This document shows positions 58,701 through 64,000 of a DNA stretch of 64,000 nt, piece by piece. Source of the DNA: Vicia villosa (taxonomy: Eukaryota; Streptophyta; Magnoliopsida; Fabales; Fabaceae). How positions within the stretch are numbered: the stretch's first letter is position 1; the number at the start of each line of letters is the position of its first letter. The translations under genes were made by a program, and so were the position numbers. Location: positions 1-64,000 of the forward strand of contig NW_026706165.1 in the NCBI RefSeq assembly GCF_029867415.1. Direction: 5' to 3'. Below the pieces are notes generated by a model, which worked only from the letters and a program-made list of their open reading frames with translations, was not told where the DNA came from and did not search any database.

Positions 58701-61324
58701 CAACCACTTCACAGTCCTGAATTCTTGCTAGAGTAATTATGGTTCTTTGAGGCCTTTGTGATGTGGCTGCTACATCCTGTTGGATTAATTCATTTCCATG
58801 CTCGTGATCTTCTGCTTCCACAACTGGAATTTCAATAAAATAAGGTTCATCAACTGGAGTCTCATCTTGCTCACTACTATCATCATAAAATATATTACTC
58901 ATCAACCACAATTAAAATCCTCACTAGAATATTGCTAGTGATTGGATTGAATAACATGTAAGCTCGAGTCTTGTGATAACCTACCACAATTATAGGTTCA
59001 CTTCTGTCATCAAGTTTTCTTCTCCTAGCATTAAGAACATGTTTGTAACAGATGGAACCAAAAACTTATCGATGACTCGCATATGGTTTTTCGCCTTCAC
59101 ACTTCTCCAGGGACCTTGTTCTTTAGTCTTTTGGTAGGGTATCTATTTAACAAATAAGCAGCAATGGTGACTTCTTCACCCCATAGAGGGTTTGGCAAGT
59201 TCTTCTGTTTCAACATGCATTTGGATATACCTAATATACTTCTATTCTTCTCCCATCTATCCCATTGTGTTAAGGGGTGTAGGGAGAAACTTCTTTATGA
59301 TTAACTACATGTTCTACACAAAATTCCTCAAATATTTGGATGTATATTCGCCACCTCTATATGTTCTTAGAACCTTGATCCTTTTCTCACTCTTAGTTTC
59401 AACTAGTATTTTGAATATTTTGAAGATTGCAAATACTTCATCTTTATGTCTAATCATGGAGAAACAGAGTTTTCTACTGTGCTCATCAACAAATGAGACA
59501 AATTATTTGTTGCCACTAATATTGATATTCTCAAAAGGACCACATACATCAAAATTCTTGTATGCAAGATGACCCCATCGCCATATGAGTTATGAATAAA
59601 TTTCTAGATTTCCTCCCTACCAAGCAACCTTCACAAACTTTGTCAAGCATGGCAAGACTTGGTATACTAGTTACCCTGTCATGAGTAATGAGTTGATTGA
59701 GTGGACTAAAGTTTAAATGGCCAAATCTTAAGTACCATAGCCAACTCTTTTTGTGTTCTACAATTGCTTTCAGACATTGAACCTCTATTAAACTAATAAT
59801 GGTCTTAAATGTCCTATTTTTGGAGAGGGTGGATTTCAATACCAACCTATTGTAAGAATCAAACAACTCATAATCTTCATTATTCATGTCCACTTAGAAG
59901 CCTTTTTAACCATGTATCCAACACTCAACAGGTTGTAATTCATCCTAGGCACATAAAACACATCCTTGATTATGGCTTGTGCTCAATTGCTTCTTCAAAT
60001 AACCAAGTTGACTGGCTACTATGTGCAAGCCTAATATTGCTTTTATTGGTGTCATCAAAGTCTGATAGCCAAGTTCTATGACTAATCATTTGGTGTGAGC
60101 AACATGTATCCAAAAACCAGGTTTTGGAATCCACATGTTCATCTAAGACTCCAGCCATAAGCACCATGGTGTCAGAGTCATCTGAATCTTCCTGTGAAAT
60201 ATTTGCTCCTTCGTCATGATTTTCCTTTGTAGCTCCCTTTCCATTCTTGTACCGACAGTTCTTGGCCAAGTGTCCCCACTTTTCTTAGATATAGCATTGC
60301 ACGCTTTTCTTTTCTAGTTTGTCTTTGTGATATAAGGATCCTCTTTTGGAGGATTCATAAGCCTTATCACCAGCCTTTTACTTTTAAGAGTGAAACCAAT
60401 ACATCCTCTTCATCTAAGTCTTGTCTCCTTTTCCCTTAAACTTGTTGGAACCGCCATGTTTCTTCCTTGTGTGGGCCTGCAACGCATGTATCGAGTCTTG
60501 AACATCATTTCTCTTGACTATAGTTAATTCATGAGCCTCAACGAACCAACCAAATCTTTCAACATCAGTGTGTCAAGATTGTTGGATTCTTGAATAGCCA
60601 TGATAAAATGATCAAATTGAGAGGTCAGCATTCGCATTACCTTCTCAAATATCATCTTATTAGTCAAATTTTCACCACATCCTTTCATGAGGTGAACAAG
60701 ATTCTGCATCTTGAATACATGGCCTACTATCTTCTCATCTTCTCCCATCGTAGTAACTCGTATTGCCTTCTCAATGCTTTCAATTTGACACCTTTCACTT
60801 TCTCACCGCCTTCATAATATTTGACAAGGATATCTCATGCTTCCTTTGCAGATTCATCATGAGAAATATGATCAAAATTTTCACTATCCACTGCAGATTG
60901 ATACAGAATGTAGCCTTGCGGTCTCTCTTTTTCAAATCCTTATGAAATGTCCTTTGAGCCTCAGTTTCATTGAGAGCAGGATCAGGGACACCATTTGTAA
61001 CCACTTCAAGGGTTTCTTGAAAAAAAATAAGGACTTCATCGGCTTATGCCACCGGTTCCAATTTTTTCCATTTAGAATTGGAAGATAGATGGGAATAGCA
61101 TTGCTACCATTCATCTTTGCAGCAAATTCCACTCATAATCCCTGAAGACATGACCACCAACGTGAAAATCATGAATGAATCAAGAAAATGAAACTAAAGG
61201 CTCTAGATACCAATTTGTCAGTGATAGTACACTTTGTTGAGAATGAATTAGAGGATATTCAAGTGAAAGAGAGGAGAGATTGTAGTATTGAAATAAATGT
61301 TCAATTACATACATGTTAAGTAAC

Positions 61325-61391
<67 letters not shown>

Positions 61392-61943
61392 TTACTTACT
61401 TACAATACAAGTAACAAGTAATTTTATATATTACAACAAGATCAATATGGAGCAACATTGATAGAAATTAATAATATTTTAATTGAAAAATATATTTTAA
61501 AAGTGTATTTGTCAGTTCAAAAAAATTAGAGCCTATTTGATTTAGGCTTATAACTTCGAAGATTAATTAGTGTATTGACTCTCAAGTCTTTGATTGTATT
61601 CTTCCATTTTATTTAAATTCCTACCAAAAAGATCATAACACAATATGTATTCTAATTTAAATTAAAAATTTGTATTTCATACAGATACACGAGAACTTAT
61701 TCTAATCGAATGACATTTGCAACTATAAAGGTAAGATATTACTAACTAAATCACAAATACTTATTTGTTATTTTATGGAAAACATTCATCGAAATGTTTA
61801 AGTGTCTTTGAGTAAAGTACACAAATTTGTTAAATTGATTTTTGTTTTATTAATTACAGGGCTCGGGACATACAGGACCTGAATATACTCCTGAGCAAGG
61901 TTTTCTCATGTTTTCTAAATGGATATCTAATACACCTTTGTAA
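44708..61943 (+). CDS. Serine carboxypeptidase-like protein, copy B (14 exons, 469 aa)
   Basis: Exons: 44708-44862, 44937-45091, 53050-53126, 53234-53353, 53604-53706, 53877-53914, 54065-54163, 54469-54555, 54731-54874, 54971-55042, 55161-55276, 55492-55605, 61685-61730, 61860-61943. They sum to 1,410 nt and stay open to TAA. The N-terminus has a hydrophobic signal peptide ([15 protein letters not shown]), then the family landmark [27 protein letters not shown] (oxyanion region, about residue 88) and the triad Ser188 (GGDSYAG), Asp391 (SGDHD) and His446 (GSGHTGPEY) are intact. Known for the family: S10 alpha/beta-hydrolase fold, secretory or vacuolar, either peptidases or acyltransferases using glucose esters. 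The 14-exon structure and GGDSY fit clade I, which includes the acyltransferases, but those usually read GDSYSG. All introns are GT-AG except intron 8, which is GC-AG. Intron 2 (7.96 kb) and intron 12 (6.08 kb) hold retrotransposons. Confidence 0.92.
45092..46337. other. Copy B intron 2, 5' part, no gene
   Basis: Intronic sequence. From about 45705 a stretch with GTCCGCAAGCGCAC and GTCGAACCCACAGAGATCAA resembles a dispersed plant repeat of unknown class. It is interrupted by the LINE insertion and seems to resume after 52537. Confidence 0.5.
46437..50171 (-). CDS. LINE ORF2 protein (endonuclease-RT-zf-RVT, 1244 aa)
   Basis: The start is placed at the ATG that begins [12 protein letters not shown], where plant LINE endonucleases start. 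The frame is also open upstream, to 50258. The apurinic-type endonuclease has [24 protein letters not shown] and SDHSPIW. The reverse transcriptase has [28 protein letters not shown] and [12 protein letters not shown]. Near the C-terminus lies zf-RVT ([38 protein letters not shown]). An Ala-rich insert precedes it ([20 protein letters not shown]). No frameshift or stop was found; all motif residues are present. It would perform target-primed reverse transcription. Confidence 0.95.
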   Translation of the reverse strand: MIIFSLNIRGGGKRVKRKRIGFNIQRGRADVAFLQETKLRDIQFHHVKEFWGDEWVEWSHFEAEGTAGGMLIMWRKDFFNLNFSFRGEGFLGVCVEKDNKRLYLVNIYASCDHKTRVNSWRKLVDLKRRSVVGSWCIGGDFNIVSSTEERVGISKKNYRNEMSDFLNFIDDMELVDPPTIGGKFTWSNRSGSAMSRLDRFLLSSSFIDDWKVEGQSIGARDVSDHSPIWIRDNKRNWGPKPFRFNNLWFSHKDFFSFVEKEWNSVKMKGRGDFCLVEKMKVLKSKLSLWNKEVFGWIDTNIEEAGKEMHFLDNKFSLFAGNVPEEEVIKRSKATTAFWENLHKKEGFLRLKSRQLWLAEGDGNTRYFHNSLKERRRRNALCSLVSSRGVLEDAMEVKDFVFNHFKSFFEETEEIRPNLSGVGLRSLSEPEGLRLERPFSEMEIKEAIWACDGNKSVGPDGFSLEFFKKFWVVIREDVLKMCNDFYLRGSLVKSITSSFIALIPKSNNPQSLGEFRPICLVGSIYKIIAKILAARIKEVIGTLVSNNQTAFVPGRNMMDGVLLVNEIIDWSRRKKRSCLLLKVDFEKAYDSVSWQYLRETMVRMGFGVRWMRWMETCIFSNHMSVLVNGSATKEFKVHKGLRQGDPLSPFLFVIAMEGLTALVKSSVALGNFKPFLFGDNDSVDILQFADDTILLGEASCDNIWNMKVILRGFELVSGLRINFAKSNIFGVNVGEWYINAALTFLSCKKGVIPFKFLGLIVGDNPRRKKVWLEVVNNIRRRLSSWKGRNISMGGRVTLINSVLNSIPIFTLSFFKIPGKIAKEIRKIQSEFLWGGSLDKRCIHWVKWEVVCKPKVKGGLGIRDVKEMNNALLLKWKWRILHDADAIWNTFIKMRYVCPKVRIQINGGILHRSDDSIWWRDMCNINVLDEFIDNGFSGCFKCVCKNGKDILFWHNRWLGEQSLCFDFPDLYDLSTKKYCTVEEVIDWHGGVFRWKLERLFSNDPSHGQTVAAAAVAGSSWARLRDCISAYSPSESASDTFVWSLHDNAEFTVASIASVIDSAKSCAWDYHVINSLKVMWDLKLPPKIKVFTWRLFIDRLPTRDNLLKRGVTSVVCPNCVMCGSSLESSSHLFFFCQELKAVWNYVFTWLDIAKEITVDDFLRFEVIQEKALGGKCRIAINFVWIATLWCIWLMRNAMIFRGEIFSFEVVCTNIVFLSWRWLGCGYTKFKPNYYEWFKLPLSEYRIP
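50168..52426 (-). CDS. LINE ORF1 protein (RRM-containing, 752 aa)
   Basis: RNA-binding protein of a plant L1-type LINE. An RNA-recognition motif lies at about residues 58-135 ([21 protein letters not shown] ... [19 protein letters not shown]). A DUF4283-like region follows (about 225-345, with [13 protein letters not shown]), then a long Ser/Glu-rich tail. It shares fold and several motifs with the ORF1 remnant in copy A but is longer and unbroken. The stop TGA (50170-50168) overlaps the first in-domain ATG of ORF2 (50171-50169). ORF1 presumably binds LINE RNA in a ribonucleoprotein. Confidence 0.9.
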   Translation of the reverse strand: MENFCNVPPLISFCWQRTMALGYSAAAGDWVKVNRKGRQGNSGFKWDIFKNTFAGERGVVTSYFITDFDSKWRARDLFFEFKTLGEVDEIVIPPKLDWRGVKYGFVRFVKVADERLLEVKLDNVWLEGKKLKANVSRYRRSGQNGAHKSKPQASAGLRPSSIKNAVWGSGGGPAAIPGFKQHSFADLLKEKAPVWGSSEEGEQSKKNHLNIVKTGEASCPEVINKSFFYKTNKEETERFSKAMVGIMKVPGLAYGVSKSLLEEGIFSVVATPLGPNLCLLEEKTVGDLDLLLRDAGDWKDHWFKEVRKWSKSDVECVRSVWVSIYGIPCFVRNRRFCESLLSDIGVVANGDGLEGNQIRMDVTNVMVFTNHLDTINRRIDASVDGVWYRILVKEDTTVRVGDMEDSFTGSVFSSDDSVDSVSTAEEGSGEMKDSVGEGACEGCSGSHSQKSVREPEMSTSVDQGRGYCGKGFKDVGLKEGALLSGKDVQEGTASFSSVTPSRVGCTGSVDFSGKERIEKVELKKQNAAEERDKGLCQGVEASLGPTSHGPIIFTEEAQKRNLDPGLIGKPPLAATKALVESSEDFSSFISTSSLVGPNVLEREPVVKGGLSMHVNKNIEVGEALSFDAQCLKLKNSKKVRKQLRETFNLGERVANFTYPPELMLPMNPDLEHHIVEQDYSSNSLTHSDVRNCNARIIKRGIGASSEGLWKSMQSLGINYKSEFCKPIAKLEEMELRGHKGKEISKGTQNGFK
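53393..53461. repeat. (ATT)n microsatellite, copy B intron 4
   Basis: About 23 trinucleotide units. Copy A has its LINE in the same intron and no such expansion. Confidence 0.95.
55737..55788. repeat. (AT)n microsatellite, copy B intron 12
   Basis: About 52 bp; counterpart of the run at 19909-19969 in copy A. Confidence 0.95.
57065..57453. mobile_element. Tourist-like MITE (PIF/Harbinger), 389 bp
   Basis: TTA duplications at 57062-57064 and 57454-57456. Terminal inverted repeats GGCTTTGTTTGTGAGTTTGG and CCAAACTCGCAAACAAAGCC differ at one position and continue into GGGA/TCCC-rich stretches. No ORF. Confidence 0.9.
57464..57609. mobile_element. Stowaway-like MITE (Tc1/mariner), 146 bp
   Basis: TA duplications at 57462-57463 and 57610-57611. 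Termini CTACCTCCGTTCC and GGAACGGAGGTAG are perfect inverted repeats; the inverted repeat continues as TTTTTATAAGAGACAA against TTGTCTCTTATAAAAA. It lies 10 bp from the Tourist-like MITE. Confidence 0.92.
57650..61132 (-). pseudogene. Copia gag-pol remnant, many stops
   Basis: Reading from 61132 downward: gag start ([18 protein letters not shown]), gag middle (60748-60524, [15 protein letters not shown]), protease region with [11 protein letters not shown] (about 60160), GAG-pre-integrase ([26 protein letters not shown]; 59893-59549), a scrambled integrase, a linker (58911-58606), then RT/RNase H pieces (58425-58108, [13 protein letters not shown]). The order is Ty1/copia but the frame is broken throughout and parts of integrase and RT are lost. 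The usual DSG of the protease reads DTC. Confidence 0.82.
61216..61438 (-). repeat. 5' LTR of old copia element
   Basis: 223 bp from TGTCAGTGATAGTAC to TTACAACA. It contains an (AT)n run at about 61329-61390. Confidence 0.88.
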
Positions 61944-62670
61944 TCCACACTTAAGATGGCTATGTTCATTTGTTAATCATTTCATTTTATAAAAAAATTG
62001 CAATATTTGAACATTGTGTACTAAGGAAACAATGCAAATACATAATGCAAGTAATGATTTTGTAGTTGGGACAAGCTTGATAAACAAATTAATTTGTAGC
62101 TTATAACAATTTCAATAATAAAAAATAAAGTATAATTAAATTTTCTTTTGTTTAAGATATAAGTTGTTTTTATAAGATATCTTCAATTAAGAGTTTATTA
62201 AAACAAGTTGAAAATAGTTAATGAACATATCATATAATGTGTTCCAGTAAAAAAAATACAAGTGTGTATGGTATTTCTACAAGGGTATGTGATACTCAAT
62301 TGCCTTAGTAGGTTTATAATAGTTAGATCTGGTTCATGAAGACGAGAGGCCGAGTATGGTGGTTTTTGTGGTGGTATGAGAGGGTCATCTCACACGAGGT
62401 GAGAGGATATGTACATAAGTGTTGTGTTTATGGTGTAATTGTGTTATGTATATATGTTATAATATTCCCCTTCTCCCGTTAGGTGAGAATTATTTAAAGG
62501 GACTCTAGGTCCTAGGGTTTATTAAACCCTCAGAAGCAATAATCGCTTCCCCTTGACTAGGGGAAACTGATGGTTATCTACTTTCTAAAGAGTCTTGCTG
62601 TGACTCCTTTTATAAGATTAATGGGAGTGTAAAGGTATTATGAACATCATTTGTTTATTTAAGCTTGACC
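61944..62670. repeat. 3' flank of copy B, duplicated with copy A flank
   Basis: Aligns with 23161-23840, including TTTATAATAGTTAGA, TATGAGAG, the CCTAGGGTTTA...AAACCCT block and CTTTATAAGATTAA-like end. No gene. Confidence 0.75.
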
Positions 62671-63739
62671 TAATATTTTATAATTTGGATATTACATTTA
62701 TCCCATCGCACCTTACTAATATAGAAAATGCACCTTGAATTAGGCAAAACCTACATTATTCGATACTAGTCTTGATGAGTGCTAAAATTTAGAAAACATA
62801 AACTTAATATTCATTTTGAGAGAATTTTTAATAAGTTTGATCTCACCGGCTTATTTATCATATGAATAGTCTCTCACATGCATCATCATACATAAACAAA
62901 ATGAAACAATTATGGTCACTAGCGCAATTGTTCTCTCAAGTCAATGAGAAAATCTAAGTTAAATCTAATAACAGCCTATGCTTCTCCAAGCTAGACCCCC
63001 ATGGTTGTCCTCCTTTGATCTTGTTTTCTTATTTTCTTCATTATATCACATTGAAGAATACTTGTTTTACATACGAGAGAGTAAGATGAGAAAATAAGTT
63101 ACATAAAGAGAATATAGAGAAAGGCACAACATGATGGTCATATTTAAAGTCTCAAAATAAAATAAAAGAGGACTAAGGCCATAAAAACTATCTACAAAAA
63201 AAAATAATTAAAAAATAATAATGATTAAATTGTATTAATCAAATAGATTAGATTTTTTCGACAATTAATTACATCATTCAGAAGTACTAACTTCGTGGTG
63301 TGTATTCTGATGATATATGCTACTGACTTTTGACTTTGATGTGGTTAATACTAACTGGTCGGTACTAACTATTATGTATGTTGCTTTATGTGTACAAATA
63401 TTTTGAAGCATCTGACCTAGTATCTTTGTGTGTTGATCTCCTTGTGTGTTAGTAGTATCTTCTAACTTCTGGTTGTGACTACTAATGTGTGCATGTATAA
63501 CTGACTGATCACGAGTGATTGCATGTCTTGACTGATTTGTGAGCATCATTATGTGACTGTGTAGCAACCTATTGATTTTTGAATACCGACTTCTGCTGCT
63601 GCTAATGTGTTATTTTTCTTATGTTATTTCTCATGTTTGATCTAATTATGTGTGGTCTGCTTAATGGTCAGCATAGGATGCACACCTTGTATGTCTTTGA
63701 CAGTGTTGTTTTGCCAAAAAAATTCAAAGGGGGGATATA
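62671..63739. other. AT-rich sequence ending in a copia-type 3' internal region
   Basis: No gene recognised. From about 63270 the sequence is T/G-rich on the + strand, and just before 63740 it reads TTGCCAAAAAAATTCAAAGG followed by a purine tract GGGGGATA, as at the 3' end of SIRE/Maximus-like elements. The minus ORF 63567-63274 has no recognisable domain. Confidence 0.5.
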
Positions 63740-64000
63740 TGTTCCTTTTGGGTAGGCTGCATTATTCAAAACAATATGGTATGTTCAAGTTGTTTTTGTG
63801 AAGAAATAACACATGTGGAAACAGATGTCCCAGCATGTGTGCAACATCTGGCCCTTATCAGCAAGCCAATGTTGTAGTTATTCTACGCATTACTCTCGGG
63901 TTGTTTCAATCAGATTTGTTGCTGGTTTGTTGCTATCTTTTAGCAATGCATTTATGTAGATTTGTTTGATTAAATTGGACGTGATAAAATCAATTTAAAT
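63740..64000 (+). mobile_element. Start of a SIRE/Maximus-like copia 3' LTR (cut by window)
   Basis: Begins TGTTCCTTTTGGGTAGGC directly after the purine tract. ACAGATGTCCCAGCATGTGTG and AACATCTGGCCC are phrases familiar from SIRE/Maximus LTRs in temperate legumes. The other end lies beyond the window. Confidence 0.6.

Larger units (their letters stand above)
56908..61438 (-). mobile_element. Old Ty1/copia element in copy B intron 12
   Basis: The 5' LTR is 61216-61438 and the 3' LTR 56908-57626 (enlarged by two MITEs). A perfect 5-bp duplication AGATC lies at 56903-56907 and 61439-61443; copy A shows the empty site TGAGATCAATGTGG at about 21440. Just inside the 5' LTR the minus strand reads TTGGTATCTAGAGCC, close to the initiator-Met primer site. 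The coding region has many stops. It is antisense to the SCPL gene and unrelated in LTR sequence to the young element at 6696. Confidence 0.93.

Noticed and set aside
63274..63567. 97-codon minus ORF (His/Thr/Ser-rich)
   Set aside because: No recognisable domain; lies in T/G-rich sequence next to a copia purine tract and probably reflects the antisense of a retroelement 3' region.

Overview
The window is plant nuclear DNA. It is AT-rich, has multi-exon genes with GT-AG introns, and is packed with LTR retrotransposons, LINEs, CACTA elements and MITEs. The element types (Ogre/Tat-like LTRs beginning TGTCATACCCC or TGTTGCACCCC, SIRE/Maximus-like LTR pieces with GTAATCGATTAC motifs) fit a temperate legume with a large genome, perhaps of the pea/vetch/clover group. 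That species guess is inference.

The host content is two tandem, same-strand copies of a serine carboxypeptidase-like (SCPL) gene. Copy B (44708-61943, +) can be read as 14 exons with an intact 469-codon reading frame and a complete Ser/Asp/His triad. Its introns 2 and 12 are swollen by a full-length LINE and an old Ty1/copia element. Copy A (11747-23160, +) has exons 3-14, also open, but exons 1-2 are not in the window. Every coding exon present in both copies has identical length, and the duplication extends about 0.7 kb past the stop codon. Because the copies are aligned introns included, each serves as the empty-site reference for the other's insertions.

Layout: 1-10854 is a giant inverted repeat (arms about 5.41 kb, 26-bp spacer) whose two arms each hold the same young Ty1/copia element; the right-arm element is complete (6696-11598) with identical-looking LTRs and a 5-bp duplication. 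11599-23160 is SCPL copy A, interrupted by a decayed LINE (intron 4), a copia solo LTR and a Mutator-like MITE (both intron 12). 23161-34766 is nested LTR-retrotransposon debris, including a compact 2.1-kb LTR element with its own small ORFs (25338-27478). 34767-42520 is a roughly 1-kb LINE-derived unit in two and a bit tandem copies; the first copy is split by a CACTA element and a 3.7-kb solo LTR. 42521-44707 is AT-rich spacer with an old LTR relic and a duplicated promoter-proximal block. 44708-61943 is SCPL copy B. 61944-64000 is 3' flank ending in a SIRE/Maximus-like LTR.

No tRNA, rRNA, CRISPR or bacterial-type operon was seen. The most notable item is the near-perfect 10.8-kb palindrome in intron 2 of copy A, which is either a real fold-back duplication or an assembly/read artefact. 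Close behind are the reciprocal empty sites between the two SCPL copies and an apparently intact LINE whose ORF1 stop overlaps an ORF2 start.
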